A stretch of DNA of 64,000 nt. Origin: Paraniabella defluvii (GTDB taxonomy: Bacteria; Bacteroidota; Bacteroidia; Chitinophagales; Chitinophagaceae). The notes beneath the pieces are model-generated. The model ran no database searches, was not told the origin of the DNA, and was given only the letters and a program-made list of their open reading frames with translations. Shown here piece after piece: positions 1 through 9,605 of the stretch. The DNA lies in NCBI GenBank assembly GCA_019316985.1, contig CP079215.1, forward strand, positions 5,208,001 through 5,272,000, read 5' to 3'. Both the position numbers and the translations under genes were made by a program. Position 1 is the first letter of the stretch. Each line of letters opens with the position of its first letter.

Positions 1-196
1 AAGGTTTCGATGCCTGATCGTATGATACAAAACGGGTCGGTTGCTGACCGGAAAAAGTAAGGTCTGCCCGCCCGTCGGGTAAAACAACAATTTCCTTATC
101 GCTATCGGAAAGATTACGCAGCTCCCAAAAACTTTCTACGAAAGCCGTAAGAGAGGGGTCGGGCTGCTGTAACCGGAATGCCAGATCACTATTCAT
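1..196 (-). CDS. AraC-family regulator, N-terminal part (runs off the window)
   Basis: The minus strand is open from an ATG at 196 to the window edge and gives 65 residues. The stretch FVESFWELRN followed by IVVLPDGRADLTFS is the pattern of the N-terminal sensing domain (DUF6597 type) that precedes the AraC helix-turn-helix in many Bacteroidota regulators. The DNA-binding half lies outside the window, so the family call rests on this domain only. It is upstream of, and on the same strand as, nothing else visible here; the next gene on the plus side is a PepSY-like gene ending at 363. Confidence 0.6.
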   Translation of the reverse strand, partial: MNSDLAFRLQQPDPSLTAFVESFWELRNLSDSDKEIVVLPDGRADLTFSGQQPTRFVSYDQASKP

Positions 197-314
197 GGTA
201 TGCTGATGCTTTGTATGCTAAAGTAAAAATAAAACAGGGAGAACCCGCAACGGTTGCTGAACAGGTCATAAAATGAAGGTATGATGATTTCGATGACCCG
301 GTAATACAGTAAAA

Positions 315-336
315 AGAGGAGCCCTAAAGCTCCTCT
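315..336 (-). terminator. Rho-independent terminator of PepSY-like copy 1
   Basis: Arms AGAGGAGC and GCTCCTCT pair over 8 bp around a 6-base loop. An A-run lies on the plus-strand left side, which is a T-run after the hairpin on the minus strand. It sits just past the stop of the gene ending at 363. The second copy at 6809 has the same hairpin with longer arms. Confidence 0.75.
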
Positions 337-362
337 GTATATATAAAACCCGTGATGGTTGC

Positions 363-814
363 CTATTTGTCGCCCCTTGTATATTTTGAAACCAGTGCTG
401 TATCGCCGGCTTCGTTCGCGTTGATATGGATATAATGTTTGCTGTCTTTTAAAACGATGCGGTAATTAGTGCCGTTTTTATTGGTTACCTCTGTTACACC
501 ATGCACTTCTTTACCCTTGTAATTGTCTTTAATGGCATAGCGTACAGTAGCGGGCAAGTTGTTTTCACCATAATAACGGATCGTTTGCAGCAGGTTGCCT
601 TTGGCATCAATGGTTACCCGTGTTTTAATACCGGCATTGTTGAAATAAGCTTCGTAATGATCACCGGCATTGCTCCAGGTTACATCCGCAGCGTCTTTAA
701 AGATGGCTACAAAGTTTTTTGCGCTTTTTCGTTTACCAGGGGCTCAACGGGAGCAGCGGCAACGCTAAAGCTTACAGTTAAAAGAACGGCGGCAGATAGG
801 ATTAAATTTTTCAT
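363..814 (-). CDS. PepSY-like secreted protein, copy 1 (one frameshift)
   Basis: Frame-corrected this is a 150-residue protein starting at the ATG at 814 (MKNLILSAAVLLTVSFS...), with a signal peptide ending near AAA. The mature part has the PepSY-like pattern seen in Bacteroidota periplasmic proteins: FKDAADVTWSN, YEAYFNNAGIKTRVTIDAKG, TIRYYGENNLPATVRYAI. It is almost identical to the intact copy at 6859-7311. The reading frame breaks near 716 where copy 1 has three A bases and copy 2 has four, so the break is a single homopolymer deletion, either a sequencing error or a very recent lesion. The role is unknown; related proteins are thought to be periplasmic and to bind or inhibit partners. 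Promoter at 855-886 and terminator at 315-336 suggest a single-gene transcript. Confidence 0.8.
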
Positions 815-854
815 TGTATTTGTTTTGTAGTTATTGTTATTATTAATTGTTTCA

Positions 855-886
855 CAAACATACATCGGGCATGGCCTCCGGGTCAA
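855..886 (-). promoter_or_regulatory. Bacteroidota-type promoter of PepSY-like copy 1
   Basis: On the minus strand TTG (884-886) is followed after exactly 21 bases by TATGTTTG (855-862), matching the Bacteroidota TTTG/TAnnTTTG promoter. The same two boxes and spacing occur before copies 2 and 3, which supports it by conservation. Confidence 0.7.
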
Positions 887-1178
887 TAGCAATTGGACGA
901 ACAGCATTGGTATTACCGGTGAATGGCAGTTTTATCGAGGCCAGAAACAGAGGGCCCAATCATTCCCGTTTTTTTATCCTATCTGTTTGCTTTTATAGGT
1001 GTTATTACCGGCAGTACAAATTTTTGGAGCTGATTGAAATATGGCTTTTCTTTGCTGCGCTCTAAACTACCTAATCAATGATATCTTTATTAGCCCTAAA
1101 CCAATATGCCTGAGCAGGCTTATTATGTTGTTTCCGAACACACAAACAAAATCCTCTAAAATCTCAACCAAAATCTAA

Positions 1179-2793
1179 ATGATGCACAAAACATTTTTCG
1201 TTGCCTGTTTCCTGACGTTGTGCGTAGGCATACAGGCCCAATTTGCCCTCAAAACATCTCTTTCGGCCAACGATAAAAGAGCGGATGCCTTCCTGGGCAG
1301 TGCGGTTAGTGTAAGCGGCAACCTGGCAGTAGCCGGTGCCAATGGCGATAACGGCTGGAGAGGTGCTGTATATGTTTATGAAAAAACAGGCGGATCCTGG
1401 GGCTTTAAACAAAACTACTCTCCACCGACATTGCCACGGATGATTATCTCGGTGCAAGCGTAGTTACCAACGGTACTTATATTGTTGCAGGTGCTTATGG
1501 GAAAACGGTAATACAGGTGCCGTGTATGTATTTGGCCTTTCGGGCGGTAGTTGGGTGCAACTTCAAAAGTTAACACCTGTCACCGCAGGAGAGGGCTTCG
1601 GCTTTTCCCTTGCCTTAGATGGTAGCAGGCTGATCATCGGTGCTATTTACAATAACTCAGCTCGCGGCGCGGCTTATGTTTATAACCTGACTGGTGGTAC
1701 CTGGGTGCAGCAACAGAAGATTGTACCGGCAGACGTTGCTGCAGACGACCTGTTCGGATCAGCCGTTGCCACCAATGGTACACAGATAGTAGTTACTTCG
1801 GTGGGTGACGATGTAAGGCGGGGCTCCGCGTATGTGTATAGTTTTTCGGGAGGCAACTGGATTCAACAGCAAAAGCTGCTGGCCGGTGATGGTGCTGCAG
1901 ATGACAACTTTGGCCAGTCTGCAGCGATGTCGGGTAACACTATGATTGTTGGGGCATATGGCGACGATAGTTATAGAGGCTCAGCATATGTATTTACTAC
2001 AACCGGTACCACCTGGGCTCAACAACAAAAATGACTGCTACCAACCGCATTCAGAATGAAGGTTTAGGCTATAGTATGTCCATAAGTGGTAATAACTTAG
2101 CAATCAGCGGAGCGGGTGGCGATATTAATGGCGTAACAAGCCCGGGGCAGCCTATATTTTCAGTACCACTGGTTCTGCTTACACCCAGCAACAACGTTTT
2201 TCAGGTGTAGTGAATGAATGGTTTGGAAACTCGGTGGCGCTCAGCGGAGGTAACTTATTAGTGGGTGTTTCGCTAAGCTCCGTAGGCGGTACCCCATCAT
2301 CTGGTTCAATACAGGTCTACGAGTCGGCACAGGCCATGCCGGTACTGTGGGGTGCTGTCAATGCTGCAATTCATAACCAGCAACTGGCTGTTTACTGGAC
2401 TACGCTTTCTGAAACCAACAATGATCACTTCGAAATAGAAGCATCAACTAATGGTAAAGACTTTACCAAAATTGCAAATATCGAATCGAAGGCATCAAAT
2501 GGAAACTCTTCTATTACCATTAATTATGCTGTTACGCAAGATAGTAGCGGGATAGCAGCTATTGCCGGTTGGGGCGTCCTTTCTTGCCTGGCCCTGGCAA
2601 TGCCAATCCGTAATAAAAAGTAAAAGGGCTGCTCTTGCTAATGCTATGCGCTGCAATATTATACAGCTGTTCTAAAACCAGTAACGACCAATTGAATATA
2701 GACAAAGCTAAAATTTATGTTCGTATTGCACAGGTTGATAAGGATGGAACAGTAACTTACAGCAAAACTGTACTGGTTAACCAGGAAAAGTAA
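1179..2793 (+). CDS. FG-GAP repeat (beta-propeller) surface protein, frameshifted
   Basis: Five single-base homopolymer deletions (near 1412, 1500, 2031, 2150 and 2616) split one gene; corrected it is about 539 residues. It starts with a signal peptide (MHKTFFVACFLTLCVGIQAQ). Then come repeats of about 60 residues of the form FGSAVA.NGTQIVVTSVGDD..RGSAYVYSFSGG.WIQQQKL, the FG-GAP/integrin-type propeller blade. A C-terminal module follows (WTTLSETNNDHFEIEAS.NGKDF) as found on secreted Chitinophagaceae proteins. The very end reads through two hydrophobic stretches around MPIRNKK and a SCSK, ending YVRIAQVDKDGTVTYSKT; this joining needs one A added near 2616. If that base is truly absent, the protein ends at 2623 and the tail is a separate piece. 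Likely exported and exposed; ligand unknown. Confidence 0.7.
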
Positions 2794-2817
2794 ACGATTG
2801 GTAAAGAAATTATGGAA

Positions 2818-2845
2818 AGCGTTGCCCGACAGGTAACGCTTTTTT
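2818..2845 (+). terminator. Rho-independent terminator after the FG-GAP gene
   Basis: A 9-bp stem (AGCGTTGCC with GGTAACGCT, one G-T pair) encloses CGACA and is followed by TTTTT on the plus strand, 25 bases past the stop at 2793. Its position supports 2793 as the true gene end. Confidence 0.8.
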
Positions 2846-2882
2846 CGTAGCAGGCGTTGTTGCTTATTGCCCTATACTAAAA

Positions 2883-2910
2883 AAGCCCCGCGTTGAAACG
2901 TGAGGCTTTA
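2883..2910. terminator. Hairpin, possible second terminator
   Basis: AAAGCC...GGCTTT plus CGCGT...ACGTG form a 12-bp stem with one mismatch and a TGAA loop, flanked by A-rich sequence on both sides. It lies between the convergent FG-GAP gene and the PepSY-TM gene and could terminate transcription from either side. Confidence 0.5.
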
Positions 2911-3053
2911 AACCAAAACTAACTGCTTATGAGAAAATCTTTATATAAATTGTTGTAGTAATTATATATTGAATAACGCTGCCTGAAAAGAAAAGTTTTG
3001 GGGCAGCATTGCTTTAACGGACTTTTAACCTTTAAGTATAATGCATTAAAATG

Positions 3054-4314
3054 TCAACGATTTGATCGCAGAATTGAGATAGGAAGTACAGAAATGCCGG
3101 TTAGAAGGCGTTTTGAATCAACGCTACACCAGCTCCTGTGTTGTAGTTTTTTAATAATCTTTAGCCGGGCAACAGGCTTTTTCTTTTTCTGCTTCTTCTT
3201 TTTGCCCCACCAGATATAGAACCCAGTAACAGGTAATGAAGCAGCTATTAAACCGGTAAAAAATACCAGGGTACGGCCCGCCAGCCCGCCGATACCGCCT
3301 GTATGAATATCATAGGTCATCCGGTTGGCTTTTTCACCCGCATTGGCGTCTTTGTATAGTCCCCAGTTTGGAGCGGTAAAACGTTCAGCGGTGTATTGGT
3401 CAAAATAAAGGTTATCGGCAGGTGCATATTTACCTTCTTCCAGGTACATGATCACCTGTACCGGAGCGCTGTCAGAATCGGGCAAACGAACCTGGTAATG
3501 ATCGATGCCCGGGTAGTTTTGTGTAGCTGTTTGGAGGATGTGATCTAATGCCGGTTTGGCGGCACTATCTACCTGATCAGACGACACGAATGTAGGAGCA
3601 ACAGGTCGTTCCTTACCACCACTAAACAACCAGTATTCAGCTTTCATAACGCCCTCATAGCACCAGGCAAGCCCGGTAGCAATAATAAAAAACCAGCACC
3701 CAGCTCGCGTAAAAGCCGAGTACCTTGTGCAGGTCGTAATTTAATCGTTTGGGAGATGCGCCCCATTTGATGGAGTAGCTGCTTTTCCGGGCGTTTTTAT
3801 GGCGCGGCCACCAAAGAATAAGACCGGAAATAACGATAACAGTAAAAATGATCATACAGGTTGCCACCACCACCTTGCCTATTTGTTGTGGCAGCCATAA
3901 ATACATATGGCCCCGCAGGATAAACCGGAAAAACTCGGTGTCCATATTCCGTGTCTTCAATACTTCCCCGGTGTAAGGGTTTAAAAAAACCGCCCAGTAA
4001 TAAGGATCGCTGCCTCTTTTTATAAAATGAACGGTTACAGCCCTGTCTTTTGCATAATAAATAATCCTGGTAGGTTTCTTCCCGGGCAACTGTTTTGCTG
4101 CAATTTCCCGCAATTGAGAAATGGGCAGATACGCCCGGGGCTCTTCCTTTACCGTGAGATAGGTTTGTGTTAACTTAGACAGCTCCGGTTGATAGGCATA
4201 GATAGCTCCTGTAAGCCCCATGATAAAAAACACCAGCCCGGATGCTAACCCGAGCCACAGATGAAACCATTGAATGATTTTCTTAAACCTGCCTTTAGAA
4301 TTTGAACGAGACAC
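3054..4314 (-). CDS. PepSY-TM family inner-membrane protein (PiuB-like), one frameshift
   Basis: Corrected length is about 419 residues. It has the PepSY-TM layout: an N-terminal membrane helix (WFHLWLGLASGLVFFIMGLTGAIYAY), a periplasmic PepSY region, helices near 150-175 and 200-220, a second PepSY region (VSSDQVDSAAKPALDHILQ), and a last helix ending in VTGFYIWWG with a lysine-rich tail. The break near 3690 is one extra T in a T6 run. The exact C-terminus is unsure because the lysine-coding A-runs may hide another slip. The start is a GTG at 4314 inside the 3' end of the siderophore receptor gene (20-base overlap), so the two are probably translationally coupled. Relatives sit beside ferric-siderophore receptors and are thought to help release or reduce iron at the inner membrane. 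Confidence 0.8.
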
Positions 4315-6654
4315 TGGCTATAAAATTGGATGGTTTTTGCGGGCTGCCGTTGTTGTTCCAGTAGCGCTCGTTAGAGAGATTATTCCCTTTCAGGGCAAAC
4401 CTGTATCGCTGCACATCATAAAATACCGATCCGCTCACTAAAGTATATCCCGGCACTTTAAAGCTGTTCGCCGCATCGTACCAGGAATCGCCTACATAGT
4501 TGACACCGGCACCAAAACCCAGTCCCTTTATTTTACTTTCAGGTATGGAATAGCTTACCCAGAGGTTGCCAATATTCTTTGGACTGAAAATAACATTCTT
4601 GCCCTGCAGGGGGGGGCGGCATTGCGATAGCGGTTTTCATTAAAGCCATAACCCGCAACAATATTCATACCCGCAAAAGGAGTGGCAATCACCTCAACCT
4701 CCACTCCGCGGCTGCGCTGGGTACCGTCCTGGAAGGTGAAGTTTTTACCGTCTACCAGCTCGGTACGCGTAGAATTGGTAACGCTGATATCGTATACGCT
4801 TAAACTTCCGGCAAGTGTGGTATTATATAGATCAAACTTAATACCGCCCTCTAACTGATTCCCGTATTGTGGTTGTAATACCAGGATCGTGTTATCGGGT
4901 TGCGTAACCGGGGCCAGGTTTACAAAACCGTTCATATAATTTCCGAATAGCGATAATTTATTGGCAATAACCTGGTACACGAGGCCAAACTTGGGAGACA
5001 GGGAAGTTTGCTCATAGGCACCGGTGTATAATCCCGTTAATACATTAAAAGTGCCCCTGGTAGAGTAGCGGTCTACCCTCAGGCTAAGCATCGCTAATAA
5101 TTGATCGGTGATATTCACTACATCCGATGCATAAATGCTGGCATTTTTGGCTACGGTTGAAGTGGTAGAAAACCCTTGCCGCGCAGACATAGAATCTATA
5201 GCAGGCCGGCTTATACCGCGTATGGGGCGATTTATGTTAACAACGTCAAAATTAACCGTCGCACGATAAAGATCATTATAGTTATGGTTATAATCGATAC
5301 CGGCTACCAGTCGGTTGCGAACAGAACCTATCTTAAAATCACCGGTAAAGTTTTGCTGTATCTCTATATTGCCAAAGGTTTCAGGTGTTTGGTTCCGCAC
5401 CACCCGGGTAAAGGTAGAATCGGTGGTCATATTCAATGCAGTCCAGTACAGGTTCTTATAAAAGCCTACAGAGTACAGGTAATTGGTTTGCGATTTCCAT
5501 TTATCGGAGATCTTATATTCCACCTGCGCCTGTATATTATTAATGCCGTTGTTGACATCAATGCTGTTATTGATATAAGATTTTTTGTAATCGAGAGGCA
5601 GGTCTTTAAAGTTTCTTGCCGTGATAGTGGCAAGGTTGCCCAACCCGAAAGAAACTACGGTATAATTGCCGCGTGTCATTTCCATATCCAGGATAAATTT
5701 CAAGCGGTCATTTACCTGGTAAGAAAAGGTGGGAGCTATAGTAAAGTTTTTATTAAAACCCTGGTCCTGGAAACTGCCTTCTGACTGGGCCGCTGCATTG
5801 ATACGAAACAGGGCGGTTTTTTCTTTATTGACCGGGGTATTGAAGTCTGCGGTTACACGGCCAAATTCATAGCTGCCACCCGCAAGGCTAAGCTCTCCGC
5901 CAAACGCTTCGTAAGGGCGTTTGGTAACATAGTTATATACACCGCCAAAGGTTACATTACGGTTACTGCCAAACAGGGTACCCGACGGGCCTTTTATTGA
6001 TTCAATGCGTTCGAGGATGGCAGGGTTTAGCGGTACAATGGCGCTGGTAGCCATACCGTTTCTCATGCCGATGGTAGTAGAAAAACCTCTCATGCTCAAA
6101 CCCATGGAACCGCCTGCCGAGAAATTGGGAACTGATCCGGGAATATTGCGATACAAATCGGTACGCTCAATGATCACCTGCTCCTGTATTAAAGCACGGC
6201 CTACTACGTTATATACCTGTGGATTTTCCAGGTTCCTGAGCGGCATGCGGGCCACATACTCGCTGGACTTATAAACAAATTTGCTTTTGGAATTGGTAAC
6301 AATTACTTCCTGCAGCTGGCTGTTAGAGATGCTGATCTGGAAATCGGCCGTCAGGGTCTGGCTTGCGGTTACTGCCACTGGTTTTCTTAAGGTTTCGTAA
6401 CCTATAAAAGAAGCTTCCAGCTCATATTCGCCTGGCTGAAGCTTTGCAAGGGTATAAAAACCCGCTTCATTGGTAATAGCATTACGGTTGGTGCCGGCAA
6501 CGGTAATAGTAACATAGGGTGCGGGCTGGTTATCGCTTGTAATTACACGCCCTTTTATAGTTGCGGTTTGAGCCCATGCTGCCGGGCCGGTTATTAATAA
6601 TATTAAAAGCAGTAATACCTGGTACCTGGCTCCAGGCTGTTTCATCGAAATCAT
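4295..6654 (-). CDS. TonB-dependent siderophore receptor (FhuA/FecA-like), one frameshift
   Basis: Corrected length about 786 residues. After a signal peptide ending AWAQ there is a carboxypeptidase-like regulatory domain (residues about 30-110, ATIKGRVITSDNQPAPYVTITVAG), then a plug domain with RGFSTTIGMRNGM and IKGPSGTLFGS, then a beta-barrel with a terminal SNERYWNNNGSPQKP...FKF, the usual end of siderophore receptors. The only break is in the C8 run at about 4609-4616, where one base is missing; continuing after it gives the last 100 residues to the stop at 4295. It would import a ferric siderophore across the outer membrane using TonB energy. The ligand cannot be told from sequence. Its 3' end overlaps the PepSY-TM gene. 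Confidence 0.88.
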
Positions 6655-6808
6655 CTATAATTTTAATTAAGTCAAACAAAAAGTGGTCGAAGGTATTGAT
6701 ACCCCGGAATAACCATTTACGAAATGCGGAAATTTTATCATCCCTTTTTGACCGGCCTTTACAAGAGATTATTGCTGTGGTGTCTTCTAAACGGTTATCA
6801 AAAAAAAA

Positions 6809-6830
6809 AGAGGAGCTTTAAAGCTCCTCT
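6809..6830 (-). terminator. Rho-independent terminator of PepSY-like copy 2
   Basis: A perfect palindrome with 11-base arms (AGAGGAGCTTT and its complement), preceded on the plus strand by a run of nine A, which is the T-tail for the minus-strand gene ending at 6859. Confidence 0.85.
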
Positions 6831-6858
6831 GTATATATATAAAAACCGTGATGGTTGC

Positions 6859-7311
6859 CTATTTGTCGCCCCTTGTATATTTTGAAACCAATGCTGTATC
6901 GCCGGCTTCGTTCGCGTTGATATGGATATAATGTTTGCTGTCTTTTAAAACGATGCGGTAATTAGTGCCGTTTTTATTGGTTACCTCTGTTACACCATGC
7001 ACTTCTTTACCCTTGTAATTGTCTTTGATGGCATAGCGTACAGTAGCGGGCAAGTTGTTTTCACCATAATAACGGATCGTTTGAAGCAGGTTGCCTTTGG
7101 CATCAATGGTTACCCGTGTTTTAATACCGGCATTGTTGAAATAAGCTTCGTAATGATCACCGGCATTGCTCCAGGTTACATCCGCAGCGTCTTTAAAGAT
7201 GGTTACAAAAGTTTTTTGCGCTTTTTCGTTTACCAGCGGCTCAACGGGAGCAGCGGCAGCGCTAAAGCTTACAGTTAAAAGAACGGCGGCAGATAAGATT
7301 AAATTTTTCAT
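6859..7311 (-). CDS. PepSY-like secreted protein, copy 2 (intact)
   Basis: A complete 150-residue protein from the ATG at 7311. The reading frame stays open upstream to 7404, but that part contains the promoter, so the ATG at 7311 (MKNLILSAA...) is the start. A signal peptide (to about residue 20) precedes a PepSY-like domain: TFVTIFKDAADVTWSN, GDHYEAYFNNAGIKTRVTID, a second half with HGVTEVTNKNGTNYRIVLKD and a basic end KYTRGDK. It differs from copy 1 by a few bases over about 640 bp, including both flanks. Copy 3 (37613) is a more distant paralogue. Secreted or periplasmic; no catalytic residues are apparent; function unknown. Confidence 0.85.
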   Translation of the reverse strand: MKNLILSAAVLLTVSFSAAAAPVEPLVNEKAQKTFVTIFKDAADVTWSNAGDHYEAYFNNAGIKTRVTIDAKGNLLQTIRYYGENNLPATVRYAIKDNYKGKEVHGVTEVTNKNGTNYRIVLKDSKHYIHINANEAGDTALVSKYTRGDK

Positions 7312-7351
7312 TGTATTTGTTTTGTAGTTATTGTTATTATTAATTGTTTCA

Positions 7352-7383
7352 CAAACATACATCGGGCATGGCCTCCGGGTCAA
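7352..7383 (-). promoter_or_regulatory. Bacteroidota-type promoter of PepSY-like copy 2
   Basis: TTG at 7381-7383, 21 bases, then TATGTTTG at 7352-7359 on the minus strand, 41 bases before the ATG. Confidence 0.7.
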
Positions 7384-7504
7384 TAGCAATTGGATGAACA
7401 GCATTGGTATTACCGGTGAATGGCAGTTTTACCAAGGTGAGAAACATACCGTGATATAGTTTGTATTTGCGAATGATTGAAGTGAAATGCATTGCTTCTG
7501 AATC

Positions 7505-7582
7505 CTTATATTAATTATTCGCAGAAGAGCTTTAAATGTTACAGCAGCGGTATCATATTTAAGCGTCTTAACAATTATTTAA
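7505..7582. promoter_or_regulatory. Conserved upstream block (also at 38280-38348)
   Basis: ATTCGC, AATGTTACAG and CTTAACAATTATTTAA occur in the same order and with similar spacing here and at 38280-38348. In both places the block lies about 185 bp upstream of a PepSY-like promoter and 120-155 bp upstream of a divergent plus-strand gene. It may be a shared regulatory region or the edge of the duplicated segment. Confidence 0.45.
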
Positions 7583-7705
7583 AAGATATCAATGATTCCC
7601 GGGCCCTTGTTTCAGCTTTACGGTTTCCCGTAAAAATGATCTTGGGCAGGACTATACATTTGGTGGAAAGAATAATAAATACAAACCGCCATCAAAATTC
7701 TAGTT

Positions 7706-8772
7706 ATGAATTGGAAATACCGGCCAGACTTCCAGGCCTTCCCCGGTGTAAAGCTCTCTTACGGAAAACAAGGAATTAAAACAGACATTGTTCCTATCCT
7801 TAATACCACTGATGAAGACGCTGCTATCAACAAAGAGAAACTTATGAACCGGCTTTACAAGCCTTATGATCCGCAACATGAAATAAAAAGCGGCGCCACC
7901 CATTCGTTAACATCCAGGCATTTGAAGGAATTTAAAAATTTACTTCTGAATGCTTCTGCGGTACGGGAAGAAACAGTAATACTGTTAAAAGAAAAAGAGC
8001 ACGCCTACAATACAGTAACCGGCAAACTGAATAAACTTCAAAAGCGTATTTTCAGATCTTTTTATAAAGGAAAATTGCCCGCCTGGAAGGAGAGGCCGGC
8101 ACATTCCGGGAGCAAAAGGAAGAATTGACAGAACAGCTCCGTTTATCTGTCATTAATCTGGAGATAGATACGGAAGATATTTATTTTGAATTGTACAGTA
8201 ATATAAAGGATGCCTTTCAGCTACTGAAACGCTCTAAAAAGAAATGGGACTTTACAAGCTTGCGGGCCACTAACCGGGTTGCGGAACGCACTTCTGCGGC
8301 CAATACCATTACCAGGTCGGAGATAGAGTTAACAGAACGAAAACTGCCCCTTTTACAAACGGATGCTGATGCGCTCTGTTTTCATAATATGAATGGCGGG
8401 GATATTTATTTTTTCCCGGCATTTATGATTGTTTATGAATCGAACGAAAGTTTTGCGCTCATTGATTACACTGATGCCAGGATAGAGTTTTCCATAACCC
8501 AGTTTATTGAAGACGGACAGGTGCCGGAAGATTCGGAAATTGTGGACAAGACCTGGTTTAAGGTAAACAAGGATGGTTCGCCGGACAGGCGATTTACGAA
8601 TAACTATCAAATACCGGTAGTGGAATATGGCCAATTGCGCATTCAGTCAACCACGGGTGTTCATGAACTTTATTGCTTTAGTAATAAGGAATATGCTTCC
8701 TTGTTTTACAAAGCGGTTTATGATTATATAGACAGTTTAAAAACGGCGAAGCAGTTGCTGGAGAAGTTTTAA
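7706..8772 (+). CDS. DUF4236-like N-terminal domain plus coiled coil, uncharacterised (one frameshift)
   Basis: Two frames (to 8128 and from 8125) join into one protein of about 355 residues when a single A is added near 8076 (AAAGGAAAA); the joined sequence continues a heptad-like helical stretch (KIARLEGEAGTFREQKEELTEQLRLS). The first 30 residues (RPDFQAFPGVKLSYGKQGIKTDI) resemble the short DUF4236 beta motif. The middle is predicted helical or coiled coil, and the last third (FPAFMIVYESNESFALIDYTD, VEYGQLRIQSTTGVHELYCFSN) looks like a compact beta-rich domain. No signal peptide or membrane segment. I do not recognise a function. It stands alone between PepSY-like copy 2 and a repeat-rich gap. 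Confidence 0.6.
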
Positions 8773-9066
8773 TTCAATGATCAGCTTTCAAAAAGTATTA
8801 TGTAAAAAATATATTCTCCGCTTTTTCACTAACCCCAATCCGCTGTGTACCTTGACATACCGGGTAATCTATTTAAGATCTTTCTCTCAAATGCGTGAAG
8901 GGGCAAATCTGCACTGCCAGACCTCTGTGTCACTTACTAACAAGATTAGCATTTTAAGATTTATCTACACCTCTTTTTCCCAAATGTACACCCGTCCGGA
9001 TTTAAAGATCTAAGCAATAGGGTAGGGCAGTACGGGATGGTGGCGATGTTTGAGAATCCCCTGCTT

Positions 9067-9187
9067 TCGTTGGTGTTTTTCACCAACGAGCATTTCGCAA
9101 ACATTCTGCTATCATCGCCGGCTGAAGGATAGTAAAGAAAACAACACACATTTATGGTTTAACCTGTTGGTGATAAAAACCAACAGG
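9067..9187. repeat. Pair of related hairpins in an intergenic gap
   Basis: Two stem-loops about 90 bp apart share the GTTGGT/ACCAAC core: TCGTTGGTG-TTTTT-CACCAACGA (9067-9089) and CCTGTTGGT-GATAAAA-ACCAACAGG (9163-9187). The sequence 8780-9240 has no convincing gene. This looks like a small structured mobile or extragenic repeat unit. Confidence 0.4.
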
Positions 9188-9240
9188 GGCGAAAATGGGA
9201 GCCCACCACTTATTCCGTTACACTTCATTCGGTGGAAATG

Positions 9241-9505
9241 AAGGTAGTAAGAGGCCCGTCGTTTCGGTCGGAATGGCGCCCACCCACGCCGTCATTCCGA
9301 CCGAGTGAGGTACGAACGAGGAGGAATCCCTATAAAACGCCGAATTACTCCGTAGCGTGAGATCCCTCCGCTCACTTCGTTTTACTGCGTTCGGTCGGGA
9401 TGACGATCACGAGAAGCCGAATAGTGCTCCGTAGCATGAGATCCTCAGCTCACCCCGTTTTACTGCGTTCGGTCGGGATGACGGTAGTAAGAGGCTCGAA
9501 TAAAA
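9241..9505. repeat. Dispersed intergenic repeat with tandem 79-bp units
   Basis: A perfect 12-bp inverted repeat (TCGGTCGGAATG at 9264-9275 and CATTCCGACCGA at 9293-9304) is followed by two tandem units of 79 bp starting at 9348 and 9427. Each unit reads CTCCGTAGC.TGAGATCC ... GTTCGGTCGGGATGACG. The same words (CTCCGTA, GATCCT, TCGGTCGGGATGACGGTAG) recur at 16205-16550. No coding capacity. Confidence 0.65.
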
Positions 9506-9605
9506 ACTAAAAGGAGCGCAGCCTTTCGATAAAATAACCAGCCATGATGTAAAATGGTATTGATTTATTTAGTTTCCTTATTTTTAGGTAGTCCAAAATA
9601 ACGCA

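Noticed and set aside
8961..9149. 62-residue frame across the twin hairpins on the minus strand
   Set aside because: It overlaps the inverted repeats exactly, so the frame is explained by the repeat and not by a gene.
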